A stretch of DNA of 64,000 nucleotides, from NCBI RefSeq assembly GCF_023347235.1, contig NZ_CP094467.1, forward strand, positions 2,542,001 through 2,606,000. Reading direction: 5' to 3'. Positions within the stretch are counted from its first letter, which is position 1; the number at the start of each line of letters is the position of its first letter. Positions 40,009 to 48,869 of this stretch are shown here, one piece after another. This DNA is from Faecalibacterium sp. I4-1-79. GTDB taxonomy: Bacteria; Bacillota; Clostridia; Oscillospirales; Ruminococcaceae. A program made the translations under genes and the position numbers. Below the pieces are notes generated by a model. It was not told the origin of the DNA and ran no database searches. It saw nothing but the letters and a program-made list of their open reading frames with translations.

Positions 40009-40434
40009 TCAGCCCTCGACGGTGACGCCCATGGAACGGCAGGTGCCGCGAACCATGCTGCAGGCAGCTTCCAGAGAAGCAGCGTTCAGGTCGGGCATCT
40101 TGGTCTTGGCGATCTCCTCCACCTGAGCGGCGGTCAGAGAAGCAACCTTTTCCTTGTTGGGCTTGCCGGAAGCGGTGTTGATGCCAGCGGCCTTCTTGAT
40201 CAGAACAGCTGCCGGAGGAGTCTTGGTGATGAAGCTGAAGGAGCGGTCAGCGTACACGGTGATGACGACGGGGATCACATAACCCATCTGGTTCTTGGTA
40301 CGCTCGTTGAACTCCTTGGTGAACGCCATGATGTTGACGCCCTTCTGACCCAGAGCAGGGCCAACAGGGGGAGCCGGAGTCGCCTTGCCGGCCTCGATCT
40401 GCAGCTTAATGTAGCCAGTAACTTTCTGTGCCAT
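40009..40434 (-). CDS. rplK: 50S ribosomal protein L11
   Basis: 141 residues. [32 protein letters not shown] is the classic L11 start; the C-terminal domain binds the GTPase-associated rRNA. ATG 40434 has GGAGG 10 bases upstream; the longer frame to 40515 has none. 57 bases before rplA. Confidence 0.98.
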   Translation of the reverse strand: MAQKVTGYIKLQIEAGKATPAPPVGPALGQKGVNIMAFTKEFNERTKNQMGYVIPVVITVYADRSFSFITKTPPAAVLIKKAAGINTASGKPNKEKVASLTAAQVEEIAKTKMPDLNAASLEAACSMVRGTCRSMGVTVEG

Positions 40435-40570
40435 GATAAATGCACCTCCAAAAATCTGTGGTGAGTTGCGGCGCAGTGTCTCTGCGCCTCCCACGAGCGC
40501 GTGCACGCTGCACACGCTCTATAAGAACCGCACTGCGGTCTTACCTTGGTAAACGGAACTTGCCGGTTGG

Positions 40571-41122
40571 TTACGGCAGCTCGACCTGACCGATCTCCAC
40601 CTCTGCGGGGGTCTCGCGGCCGAACATATTGACCTTGAGCTTCACCTTGAAGTTCTCGGTATCAATGGCCTCCACAAGGCCCATAAAGCCTTCCAGAGGA
40701 CCGGCGGTGATCTGCACGGTATCGCCGACAGCAAAATCGACGCTGAGCGGTGCAGCCTTTTCCACGCCCATCTTCTCCACTTCCTCAGCGGTCAGCGGAA
40801 CGGGCTTGGAGGCAGGGCCGACAAAGCCGGTGCAGCCGCGCGTATTGCGCACGACATACCAGGTATCGTCGTTCATCACCATTTTGACCAGAACGTAGCC
40901 GGGGAACAGCTTGTGCTCCACCATCTTCTGCTTGCCGTTCTTGTCGATCTCAGGAACCATCTCGACGGGAACCTTGATGTCGCAGATCAGCTCCTGCAGG
41001 TGGCGGTTCTCCACCATGGTCTGCAGGTCGTTGGCGACCTTGTTCTCGTAACCGGAATAGGTATGCACAACATACCAAAGAGCCTCAGTGGACTCATCTA
41101 CCAGCTTGGTTGATTCTTCCAT
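40571..41122 (-). CDS. nusG: Transcription termination/antitermination protein NusG
   Basis: 183 residues. The NGN domain (WYVVHTYSGYENKVANDL, KLFPGYVLVKM) binds RNA polymerase. The KOW domain begins at DFAVGDTVQITAGPLEGFMG. It modulates pausing and couples transcription to translation. Between secE and rplK as in most Firmicutes. Confidence 0.97.
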   Translation of the reverse strand: MEESTKLVDESTEALWYVVHTYSGYENKVANDLQTMVENRHLQELICDIKVPVEMVPEIDKNGKQKMVEHKLFPGYVLVKMVMNDDTWYVVRNTRGCTGFVGPASKPVPLTAEEVEKMGVEKAAPLSVDFAVGDTVQITAGPLEGFMGLVEAIDTENFKVKLKVNMFGRETPAEVEIGQVELP

Positions 41123-41152
41123 TTTGGTTGACCCTCCGTTTCAAGATGATTC

Positions 41153-41404
41153 TCAGGCGCCGATGATCAGGCCCAGAATACCACCAAAGATGGCATCCAG
41201 CAGGATCATCACAACCGCTGCAATAGCGACGGTCACGAGCACGACGATGGTGTTGGTCTTGACGTCCTGCTTGGACGGCCAGACCACCTTCTTCAGCTCG
41301 CTCTTGGTATCGCGGAAGAACTTTGCGACCCGTGCGCAGAAGCCCTTGACAGCGGCTTTAGCTTTGGCCACAAAGCCCGGCTTTTTCTCGGTTTTGTCTG
41401 CCAT
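41153..41404 (-). CDS. secE: Preprotein translocase subunit SecE
   Basis: 83 residues, the short one-span form. The amphipathic helix FFRDTKSELKKVVWPSKQDV precedes a single membrane span (IVVLVTVAIAAVVMILLDAI). Part of SecYEG. ATG 41404 with GGAG just upstream; the upstream in-frame extension to 41539 overlaps rpmG in another frame and is not coding. Confidence 0.95.
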   Translation of the reverse strand: MADKTEKKPGFVAKAKAAVKGFCARVAKFFRDTKSELKKVVWPSKQDVKTNTIVVLVTVAIAAVVMILLDAIFGGILGLIIGA

Positions 41405-41421
41405 TATGCTCCGCCTTTCTT

Positions 41422-41571
41422 TTACTTGGTTTCGCGATGAACGGTGTGCTTCTTGCAGAAACGGCAATACTTCTTCATCTCGAGACGATCGGGGTTGTTC
41501 TTCTTGTTCTTCGTGGTGTTGTAGTTGCGCTGCTTGCACTCGGTGCAGGCCAGAGTGATTTTAACGGTCAT
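41422..41571 (-). CDS. rpmG: 50S ribosomal protein L33
   Basis: 49 residues, ATG 41571 to TAA 41422. It starts [17 protein letters not shown], with a second cysteine pair in YCRFCKKH, so it is the zinc-binding (C+) form. [11 protein letters not shown] is the family signature. GGAGG lies 9 bases before the ATG. First gene of the rpmG-secE-nusG-rplK-rplA operon. Confidence 0.96.
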   Translation of the reverse strand: MTVKITLACTECKQRNYNTTKNKKNNPDRLEMKKYCRFCKKHTVHRETK

Positions 41572-41674
41572 TTGTTGACACCTCCATTATAACGGTTGTT
41601 TTGAACCTCCCTCGGGTGCGGGTGGCAGCTGTAAAAACAGGCGCACTTAATAACCCCGCAAAAGAGGTGATATC

Positions 41675-41703
41675 ATTGTACCACGCGTTTTTCAATCCGT
41701 CAA
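41675..41703 (-). promoter_or_regulatory. rpmG-secE-nusG operon promoter
   Basis: TTGACG (41698-41703), a 17-base spacer and TACAAT (41675-41680) on minus, about 100 bases before rpmG. The rest of the divergent gap 41572-41879 holds no gene. Confidence 0.82.
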
Positions 41704-41779
41704 GCAGAAAAAAGCGATTTTGAGAAACTTTTTTGCAGCCGGCGTCTTTTTGTCCCAAGGCAGCTTTTTTGCATTCTGC

Positions 41780-41808
41780 TTGCATCGCGGGCGTAGATAT
41801 TGTATAAT
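41780..41808 (+). promoter_or_regulatory. ddl operon promoter
   Basis: TTGCAT (41780-41785), a 17-base spacer and TATAAT (41803-41808). Confidence 0.8.
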
Positions 41809-41879
41809 GAATCGAAACGGCATTTTACCGGTTTGAAGCCGCCCCTTTACCGGGGCTTTATAAATAGGAGTGAGATATC

Positions 41880-42974
41880 ATGCAGTCTGCAAATAAAATG
41901 TGCGTGGCTCTGTTGTTTGGCGGTATGTCCAGCGAACATGAGGTCAGCTGTGTCTCTGTGGGCAACTTTGTCCGCAACATCGACCGCAGCAAATACGAGG
42001 TGCTCACCGTGGGCATCACCAAGGAGGGCCGCTGGCTCTACACCGAGGCCACGGCGGAGCAGATGGCCGACGGCAGCTGGGAAGAGCTGCCCGGCAATAT
42101 GCCCTGCGTGATCAGCCCGGACCGCGCCGACCACGGCATGATCCTGTTCACCCCGGACGGCCGGGTGGAAAAGATGCACCTTGACGTGGTGATCCCGGTG
42201 CTGCACGGCCTGTGGGGCGAGGACGGCACGGTGCAGGGCCTGCTGGAGCTGGCAGGCATCGCCTATGTGGGCTGCGGCGTGCTGGCAAGCTCTGTGTGCA
42301 TGGATAAGGCTGTAGCCAACGCCCTGTTCGAGGCCAACGGTGTGCCCCATACCAAGTGGGTAGCCGCCAACCGCTGGGAGATCGAGAAGGATCTGGAGGG
42401 CGTTTGCGCCGGTGTGGAGCAAAAGCTGGGCTGGCCGGTGTTCGTCAAGCCTGCCAACGCAGGCTCCAGCGTGGGCATCTCCAAGGTGTCCAGTCAGGAG
42501 GAGCTGAAGGCCGCCATCGCCCTTGCGCTGGAAAACGACCGCAAGGTGGTGTTTGAGGCCTTTGTGGACGGACAGGAAGTGGAGTGCGCCGTCATCGGCT
42601 CCGATCCCGCTGTTGCCACCCGTCCCGGTGAAATCCTTGCCGGTGCAGAGTTCTACACCTATGATGATAAGTACAAGAACGGCGTGAGCCAGACCGTCAT
42701 CCCGGCACATCTGCCGGAGGCCAAGCTGGACGAGGTAAAGACCTATGCCGCCATGGCCTACACCGCACTGAACTGCGAGGGTCTGGCACGGTGCGATTTC
42801 TTTGTGGAAAAGAACACCGGCCGGGTGCTCATCAACGAGATCAACACCTTCCCCGGCTTTACCGCCATCAGCATGTACCCCAAGCTCATGGAGCACGAGG
42901 GTCTGCCGGTGCCGCAGCTCATCGACCGTCTGATCGCACTGGCGGTGGAAAGGACGGAAAAGCAGCATGGATAA
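41880..42974 (+). CDS. ddl: D-alanine--D-alanine ligase
   Basis: 364 residues. ATP-grasp enzyme that joins two D-Ala for peptidoglycan. LFGGMSSEHEVSCVS is the N-terminal signature, VIPVLHGLWGEDGTVQGLLELAGIAYVG the second, then KPANAGSSVGISKV and EINTFPGFTAISMYPKL. The omega loop has the KYKNG pattern expected for a D-Ala-D-Ala rather than D-Ala-D-Lac enzyme, though this is not certain. GGAG lies 7-8 bases before ATG. It overlaps murI by 8 bases. Confidence 0.95.
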   Translation: MQSANKMCVALLFGGMSSEHEVSCVSVGNFVRNIDRSKYEVLTVGITKEGRWLYTEATAEQMADGSWEELPGNMPCVISPDRADHGMILFTPDGRVEKMHLDVVIPVLHGLWGEDGTVQGLLELAGIAYVGCGVLASSVCMDKAVANALFEANGVPHTKWVAANRWEIEKDLEGVCAGVEQKLGWPVFVKPANAGSSVGISKVSSQEELKAAIALALENDRKVVFEAFVDGQEVECAVIGSDPAVATRPGEILAGAEFYTYDDKYKNGVSQTVIPAHLPEAKLDEVKTYAAMAYTALNCEGLARCDFFVEKNTGRVLINEINTFPGFTAISMYPKLMEHEGLPVPQLIDRLIALAVERTEKQHG

Positions 42975-43791
42975 TCGCCCCATCGGTGTGTTCGACAGCG
43001 GTCTGGGCGGTCTGACCGGCGTGCGGGAGCTGCGCAAGCGCCTGCCCCATGAGGATATCATCTACTTCGGCGATACCGGCCGGGTGCCCTACGGCAGCCG
43101 CAGCCCGGAGACCATTCTGCAGTACGCCCGGCAGGATGTGGCCTTTCTGCTTTCCAAAAACGTCAAGTGCATCATGGCGGCCTGCGGCACGGTGAGCAGC
43201 ACCTACCCGGCTGCGGAAGCAGCCCAGCTGCCGGTGCCCTACCTTGGCGTAGTGGATGCCGCCGCCCGGGAAGCAGCCTTTGTCACCCGCAACCGCCGCA
43301 TCGGCGTCATTGGCACAGCCGCCACCATCCGCTCCCACAGCTACGAAAAGCTGCTGCGGCAGCTGGTGCCCGGGGTGGAGATCACTGCCCGCGCCTGCCC
43401 GCTGTTTGTACCGCTGGTGGAGGCCGGGTATGTGGATCACAGCGAGGCCGGAAAGCAGCAGATCACGAAGCTGGTCATTGCCCAATACCTGACCGAGGTG
43501 CGCGAAGCCGGGGTGGATACCCTGATCTTGGGCTGCACCCACTACCCGCTGCTGAAAAGCATGATCGGGGAGTTTATGGGGCCGGGCGTCACGCTGGTGG
43601 ACCCCGCCATGACCGCCGCCCACCATCTGGAGCGGATGCTTGCCGAACGCGGGCTGCGCGCCAGCCATGAAAGCGGGCAGGCACACTTTTACGTCAGCGA
43701 TGTGCCGGACAGCTTTGTGCAGACGGCAGACCTGTTTCTGGGCGAGTACAAGGGCGGCCCGGTGGAGCAGATCGCCATTGATAAATATTGA
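42967..43791 (+). CDS. murI: Glutamate racemase
   Basis: 274 residues. Supplies D-glutamate for peptidoglycan. VFDSGLGGLTGVREL and DTGRVPYGSRS open the protein. The two catalytic cysteines are Cys73 and Cys190 (LILGCTHYPLL). Around Cys73 the usual ACNT reads ACGT (73-75), so the conserved Asn is Gly. Translationally coupled to ddl by overlap, a sensible pairing of D-amino acid steps. Confidence 0.93.
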   Translation: MDNRPIGVFDSGLGGLTGVRELRKRLPHEDIIYFGDTGRVPYGSRSPETILQYARQDVAFLLSKNVKCIMAACGTVSSTYPAAEAAQLPVPYLGVVDAAAREAAFVTRNRRIGVIGTAATIRSHSYEKLLRQLVPGVEITARACPLFVPLVEAGYVDHSEAGKQQITKLVIAQYLTEVREAGVDTLILGCTHYPLLKSMIGEFMGPGVTLVDPAMTAAHHLERMLAERGLRASHESGQAHFYVSDVPDSFVQTADLFLGEYKGGPVEQIAIDKY

Positions 43792-43805
43792 TAAGGAAAT
43801 ACAAC

Positions 43806-44282
43806 GTGAGCAAGCCACTGAAGGAAGACTATATCATCCGCATCAAAAGCCGCATTGAGCAGCGGCTGGACGAACCGGCTGCGGAGGAAGAAAAAGAAGA
43901 ATTTGTGGAGCTGATGACCCGGGGCAGCTTTGTGCTGAAGGGCGGCAGCTACTATGTGACCTACCGCGAGACCGAGACCACCGGCTACGAGGGCTGCACC
44001 ACCACCCTGAAGATCGCCGCAGACGGCAGCCGGGTGGCGATGCTGCGGTTCGGCAAGGGCGGCGGGGCTGGTACCCAGCTGCTGATCGAAAAAGGCCGCC
44101 GCAACCTGTGCCACTACGAGACCGGCTTCGGCTCTATGACCCTGGGCGTGACTGCGGACGAGATCGACTGTCAGCTGACCGAAAAGGGCGGCACCGCCAG
44201 GTTTGCCTACCTGCTGGATGCCGACAGCGCCGAGCTGGTGAGCCGCAACCGGCTGGAAGTTACCGTGACCCATGTGAATTGA
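43806..44282 (+). CDS. YwiB-like (DUF1934) beta-barrel protein
   Basis: 158 residues. Many short alternating strands (GSFVLKGGSYYVTYRETETTGYEGCTTTLKI, RRNLCHYETGFGSMTLGV) match the lipocalin-like DUF1934 family, whose function is unknown. The start is GTG 43806 with AAGGA 8 bases upstream; a TTG at 43788 is in frame but overlaps the murI stop. It precedes argS, and this order is common in clostridia. Soluble, cytosolic. Confidence 0.82.
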   Translation: MSKPLKEDYIIRIKSRIEQRLDEPAAEEEKEEFVELMTRGSFVLKGGSYYVTYRETETTGYEGCTTTLKIAADGSRVAMLRFGKGGGAGTQLLIEKGRRNLCHYETGFGSMTLGVTADEIDCQLTEKGGTARFAYLLDADSAELVSRNRLEVTVTHVN

Positions 44283-44317
44283 TGAAGTTCCCTGAGACTG
44301 TGAAAGGAATCCGACCC

Positions 44318-46141
44318 ATGACTGATTTTGAAAAGACCTACCAGACCTACCAGAACTACAACCCCCGGCAGGCTGCACTGGACGAGGCACGCGCTCTGCT
44401 GACCGCAGCCGCCAAGGCTGCTATGGCAGACGGCACCCTGCCAGAGGCAGAACTGCCCGCCTTTATCGTGGAGATCCCCGCCGACGTGAAAAACGGCGAT
44501 ATCGCCTCCAACCTCGCCATGGCCGGTGCACGCACCTGGCGCAAGGCTCCCAAGATGATCGCAGACGCCCTGCTGGCACATCTGCCTTCCATCGAAAACA
44601 GTGTGTTCTCCAAGGTGGAGGTTGCCGGTCCCGGCTTCATCAACCTGTTCCTAGCCCAGAGCTTCTGGGCAGGTGTGGTGCTGGGTGCCTGCGCCAACAA
44701 GGAGTATGGCCGCACCGACCACGGCAAGGGCGCAAAGTACAATGTGGAGTTCGTTTCTGCCAACCCCACCGGCCCCATGCACATGGGCAACGCCCGCGGC
44801 GGCGCACTGGGCGACTGTCTGGCCGCTGTGCTGGACTGGTCCGGCTACGATGTGACCCGCGAGTTCTATATCAACGACGCCGGCAACCAGATCCAGAAGT
44901 TCGGCAAAAGTCTGGCGGTGCGCTACCTGCAGCAGTTCTGCGGCGAGGAAGCCTATCCCCTGCCCAAGGAGTGCTATCAGGGCGGCGATATCAAGGTGCT
45001 GGCCGGTGAGTTTGCCGAGCTGAACGGCGACAAGTACGTTGCCGCCTGCTCTGGGCTGAGCGAGGAGGCTCTGTTTGAGAGCGAGGCCTTTGCCGCCCTG
45101 AAGGACGCATTGGTGGCCTACGCCCTGCCCAAGAACATCGCCGCGCTGAAGCGCGATCTTGGCAAGTACCGCATTGATTATGATGTCTGGTTCCACGAGA
45201 GCACCCTGCACGAGTCCGGCGCAGTGCTGGCTGTGGTGGACAAGCTGCTGGAGCTGGGTGCCTGCTACAAGGCCGAGGACGGCGCCATCATGTACCGCAG
45301 CGCCCAGTACGCGGCCAAGTACGGCACCGTGAACAAGAAAAAGACCGAGGACGGCACCGAGGAAGAGGCGAAGGACGAGGTGCTCGTCCGCGCCAACGGC
45401 ATCCCCACCTATTTTGCCGCCGATATCGCCTACCACTACAACAAGCTGGCCACCCGCGGCTTTGCCAAGGCCATTGACGTGTGGGGCGCAGACCACCACG
45501 GCCATGTGGCCCGCATGAAGGGTGCCATGGATGCAATCGGCCTGAATGGCGAGGATCTGGATGTTGTGCTGATGCAGATGGTCAACCTGATGCGGGACGG
45601 CCAGCCTGTCCGTATGTCCAAGCGCACCGGCAATGCCATCACCCTGACCGACCTGCTGGAAGAGGTGCCCATCGACAGCGCACGCTTCCTGTTCAATATG
45701 CACGACGCAGGCAGCGGCATCGACTTTGATCTGGATCAGGCCGTCAAGACCGACAACGATAACCCGGTGTACTATGTGCAGTACGCCCATGCCCGCATCT
45801 GCTCCATCCTGAAGAAGATGGAGAGCGAGGGTGTGCAGTTTGCCGGTGCGGAGCACATCGACGCCACCCTGCTCACCGAGCCCTCCGAGATGGATCTGAT
45901 CCGTATGCTGGCTGCCTTCCCGCAGGAGATCGTGATGGCTGCCGAGAAATACGACCCCAGCCGCATCAACCGCTTTGTCATCGACCTTGCAAGCGCCTTC
46001 CACCGCTTCTACGGCAACTGCCGCATTCAGGGCGCAGACCCCGCCGTGCAGCAGGCACGCCTTGCCCTGTGCATCGGCGTGAAGAACGCCATCTTCAACG
46101 TGCTTACCATGTTCAAGATCAACGTGCCCGAGAAGATGTAA
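44318..46141 (+). CDS. argS: Arginyl-tRNA synthetase
   Basis: 607 residues. Class I enzyme charging tRNA-Arg. The HIGH motif is PMHMGNARGG and the KMSKS-like motif is RMSKRTG. The N-terminal Add-1 domain and C-terminal anticodon domain (YVQYAHARICSIL to the KM end) are complete. I take ATG 44318 with AAAGGA 9 bases upstream. An in-frame ATG at 44282 overlaps the previous stop but has no ribosome-binding site. Confidence 0.96.
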   Translation: MTDFEKTYQTYQNYNPRQAALDEARALLTAAAKAAMADGTLPEAELPAFIVEIPADVKNGDIASNLAMAGARTWRKAPKMIADALLAHLPSIENSVFSKVEVAGPGFINLFLAQSFWAGVVLGACANKEYGRTDHGKGAKYNVEFVSANPTGPMHMGNARGGALGDCLAAVLDWSGYDVTREFYINDAGNQIQKFGKSLAVRYLQQFCGEEAYPLPKECYQGGDIKVLAGEFAELNGDKYVAACSGLSEEALFESEAFAALKDALVAYALPKNIAALKRDLGKYRIDYDVWFHESTLHESGAVLAVVDKLLELGACYKAEDGAIMYRSAQYAAKYGTVNKKKTEDGTEEEAKDEVLVRANGIPTYFAADIAYHYNKLATRGFAKAIDVWGADHHGHVARMKGAMDAIGLNGEDLDVVLMQMVNLMRDGQPVRMSKRTGNAITLTDLLEEVPIDSARFLFNMHDAGSGIDFDLDQAVKTDNDNPVYYVQYAHARICSILKKMESEGVQFAGAEHIDATLLTEPSEMDLIRMLAAFPQEIVMAAEKYDPSRINRFVIDLASAFHRFYGNCRIQGADPAVQQARLALCIGVKNAIFNVLTMFKINVPEKM

Positions 46142-46152
46142 CATAAAACCAC

Positions 46153-46192
46153 AGGGGCTGTTGCACAGCATTTGGCGCAACAGCCCCTTTTT
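46153..46192 (+). terminator. argS terminator
   Basis: AGGGGCTGTTGC (46153-46164) pairs with GCAACAGCCCCT (46177-46188), followed by TTTTT. Confidence 0.9.
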
Positions 46193-46225
46193 ACGGTGTA
46201 TGGAGAGAAAGCAGCTGTCGCTTCC

Positions 46226-46448
46226 GTCACGACCCCTCCCGTGAAAATGCGTTTGTCGCGCTCCGCAGAGCTTGTCGGGGCAAAGCCCCTCCATCTGCTA
46301 ACGCAGACCGCTCTGCCGCTTAAAAGCCCCACTGGGGCTTTCATTGCTGCGCTGCGCTCCGCAAACGCGGTCGCTCCAAACGCGAAATTAAAAATAATTT
46401 TTCCGCTGAATATGTGCAAAGCAACGCGGAGCGCATTCCAAATCGTCT
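46226..46448 (+). repeat. Dispersed hairpin element, copy B (enlarged)
   Basis: Has both ends of the family (CCTCCCGTGAAAATGCG and GCAAAGC...GAGCGCATTCC-AAATCGTC) and the TCCGCAGA loop at about 46262-46269. The right half of the hairpin is displaced by about 110 extra bases containing GGGGC/GCCCC and AAGCCCC/GGGGCTT stems. It ends 29 bases before the dihydrouridine synthase start. Confidence 0.7.
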
Positions 46449-46476
46449 ACCCCCAAAACAGATACAAGGAGAACCC

Positions 46477-47496
46477 ATGGAACCTTTGAAGATCGGCAAT
46501 ATCACCCTGCCCCACCGGGCGGTGTTCGGCCCTATGGCAGGCTTTACGGATGCCCCCTGCCGCCGCCTGATGGCGCAGCACGGCGCGGGCTTTACGGTCA
46601 GCGAGATGGTGTCCAGCCGGGCGCTGGTGTACGGCGACCACAAGACCGTCAGCCTGCTGAAGGCAGAGCCTAACGGCGCACCCTACGGGGTGCAGATCTT
46701 TGGCGAGGTGCCGGAGATCATGGGCGAAGCCACCGCCGCCATCGAGCAGTACGAATTTGACTTTGTGGATATCAACATGGGCTGCCCTGCCCCCAAGATC
46801 GTTTCCGGTGGGGCGGGCAGCAAGCTGATGCTGGACCCCGACCGCTGCGGGCGCATCGTGGAGCAGGTGGTGGCGCACACTAAGCGCCCCGTCACCGTAA
46901 AAATGCGCAAGGGCTGGGATGCCGACCACATTACCGCCGTGGAGTGCGCCAAAGCCTGCGAGCAGGCGGGCGCGGCGTTGGTGGCAGTGCACGCCCGCAC
47001 CCGGGAGCAGATGTACACCCCGGGCATCGACCCGGAGATCATCGCCCGGGTAAAGGATGCAGTAAAGGTGCCTGTGCTGGGCAACGGCGATATCCACTGC
47101 GCCGAGGACGCGCTGCGCATGGTGCGGCAGACGCACTGCGACGGCGTGATGATCGCCCGGGGCGCACTGGGCGACCCGTGGCTGTTTGAGCGGGTGAACG
47201 CCGCGCTGGAGGGTCTGCCCGCCCCCAAGGAGCCGAACCTGCAGGCGCGGATGAACGCGCTGCGCCGTCAGGTGGAGGAGATGGTGGAGCAGAAGGGCGA
47301 GTTTGTGGCTATGCCGCAGGCGCGTGCCCAGACCATGCACTACATGAAGGGGCTGAAGGGCGCTGCCGCCCTGCGCCGCTACTGCTGCACCCTGACCCAC
47401 TTGGAAGATCTGGACGAACTGATCGCTGCCGTGTTTGAAGAGCAGCGCAAAGCCGGGCTGGACCCCGACGATGTGCGGGAAGTACCGTTTCCGTAA
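46477..47496 (+). CDS. dusB: tRNA-dihydrouridine synthase (DusB-like)
   Basis: 339 residues. FMN enzyme reducing uridines in tRNA. FGPMAGFTDAPCRRL opens the barrel and NMGCPAPKIVSGGAGSKLM holds the catalytic Cys. VKMRKGW, HARTREQMY and GNGDIHCAEDA bind FMN and tRNA. AAGGAG lies 5 bases before ATG 46477. The gene sits alone between two dispersed elements in opposite orientation. Which uridines are modified cannot be told. Confidence 0.94.
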   Translation: MEPLKIGNITLPHRAVFGPMAGFTDAPCRRLMAQHGAGFTVSEMVSSRALVYGDHKTVSLLKAEPNGAPYGVQIFGEVPEIMGEATAAIEQYEFDFVDINMGCPAPKIVSGGAGSKLMLDPDRCGRIVEQVVAHTKRPVTVKMRKGWDADHITAVECAKACEQAGAALVAVHARTREQMYTPGIDPEIIARVKDAVKVPVLGNGDIHCAEDALRMVRQTHCDGVMIARGALGDPWLFERVNAALEGLPAPKEPNLQARMNALRRQVEEMVEQKGEFVAMPQARAQTMHYMKGLKGAAALRRYCCTLTHLEDLDELIAAVFEEQRKAGLDPDDVREVPFP

Positions 47497-47513
47497 GCCC
47501 GTAGCTCGAACAA

Positions 47514-47630
47514 CGATTTAAAATGCGCTCCGCTTTGCTATGCGCATCATCAGCGGAAAAAATATTTTAAATAGAGCAATGCCGGAGCGTCTGCGGACGC
47601 TCCGGCATTGCATTTTCACGGGAAGGGTCG
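47514..47630 (-). repeat. Dispersed hairpin element, copy C
   Basis: Inverted copy after dusB. The stem GCAATGCCGGAGCG (47576-47589) pairs perfectly with 47598-47611 around TCTGCGGA (47590-47597), followed by ATTTTCACG. The outer end reads CGATTTAAAATGCGCTC. It may terminate dusB. Confidence 0.82.
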
Positions 47631-48143
47631 TAGAGAGAAACGGCATTTGCAGCGCCGCTTCCTACGGAAGCGCAGCGCTTGCGGCGGGCATCCTTGCTCC
47701 CCGGGGAGCTGTCGCGCAGCGACTGAGGGGCTATAAATGGAGAAGCGAAAAAAGCGTTAAAGCGATAGCGCCGACTGGCGCAGCGCTAGCTTTTTTGTGC
47801 TTCGACTTCTTCTTTAGGATTGTCAAGGGCGAGCAGCCCTTGACGACGGGTTGCGGCACCCAGCATCCGCTTCGTGCCTTGGGCGACACTCGCGTCTTGC
47901 TGGCCGCTGCCCCAACAACTGCTCTCTGTTTCCGCCGCTGGCGGTGGTCGCAGTTGTTGCATTGCGGGGTGGGTGGAGTCCAGAGGTAGGGAGGGGGGAG
48001 TCGGAACACCCCTCCCTGCCTCTGGCCCAGCGGAGCGTCCCTGCGCGCTTGCGGCAAGCAATTACTTTCCCCGCGGAGCATGGCAGCTCTTTTTTAGTTT
48101 TTGCCACCAAAAGAGAACATTCCCCCGGCGGCAAGCCGTATGG
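47631..48143. other. Gene-free, strongly structured stretch
   Basis: No convincing gene in either strand. Inverted repeats: TCAAGGGC/GCCCTTGA (47823-47830, 47836-47843), CAACAACTGC/GCAGTTGTTG (47913-47922, 47950-47959) and a 16-base pair at 47981-47996 with 48009-48024 (15 of 16). A further GCGCC...GGCGC stem at about 47768-47779 is followed by TTTTTT at 47791. It could be a non-coding RNA or decayed repeat DNA. I do not recognise RNase P, SRP or tmRNA in it. Confidence 0.5.
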
Positions 48144-48731
48144 TTACTGCTTCGTCAGCTCGTCCAGATTCTGAGTATAGCAGGGCAGGCAGTGCTCCAG
48201 AAACCAGTCGGCCTCCGGGCATTGCATGGCTTGCAGCGCGGCGCGCTGCTGCGTGAGTGCGGCGTCAAATTCGTGGTTGCCGCTGCGCTGCTCCTCGGTG
48301 CATTTGATCAGCGCACTCAGCCGGTCGGCAGCCTTGAGCAGACGATGCTCCTCTGCGGTGAGTGCCGTGCCATCCATGCAGGGGGTCAGCTCTGCAGCCA
48401 GCTCTGTGGGTAAAAGCGCCGCCATGGAGCGCACGCTCTCGGTCTCCAGCGCCTTGTAGGCGTCCCGCAGCGCTGGGGAGTGGTACTTGACCGGCGTTGG
48501 CATATCCCCGGTGATGATCTCCGGCGCGTCGTGGTACAGCGCCGCCACTGCCACCACCTCGGGGCGGCAGGGCGTGCCGGTGTAGTGCTTGGCAATGAGG
48601 CACAGCAGGTGCGCCAGCAGTGCGGTGTCACAGGTGTGCTCGCTGAGGGATTCCGCCCGGGTGGAGTGCATCAGGCTCCATCGGGTAATATACTTCATGC
48701 GCGCCAGTAAGGCACTGAAGGGATACAGCAT
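48144..48731 (-). CDS. HD-domain 5'-nucleotidase, YfbR-like
   Basis: 195 residues. The HD fold runs through RWSLMHSTRAESLSEHTC, ALYHDAPEIITGDMPTPVKY and the later AADRLSALIKCTEEQ. This is the YfbR pattern for dephosphorylation of deoxynucleoside 5'-monophosphates with a divalent metal. AAAAGGAGG lies 9 bases before ATG 48731. The much longer frame that continues to 50717 runs antisense through the next gene and is not coding. Confidence 0.88.
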   Translation of the reverse strand: MLYPFSALLARMKYITRWSLMHSTRAESLSEHTCDTALLAHLLCLIAKHYTGTPCRPEVVAVAALYHDAPEIITGDMPTPVKYHSPALRDAYKALETESVRSMAALLPTELAAELTPCMDGTALTAEEHRLLKAADRLSALIKCTEEQRSGNHEFDAALTQQRAALQAMQCPEADWFLEHCLPCYTQNLDELTKQ

Positions 48732-48869
48732 GGCAATACGCCTCCTTTTCTTCACCATACCCGCCGGGCGCTTGGTTGTCAAGCCCTTTTTTCTTGCGCG
48801 CCGCCGTGCTATACTACAAGGTGACATCAAATCCACTTCCGCGCCGGTGCGCGGAGAAAGAGGAACACT

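Noticed and set aside
47820-48030. RNase P, SRP or tmRNA gene
   Set aside because: None of the conserved cores of these RNAs is recognisable; only inverted repeats are seen.
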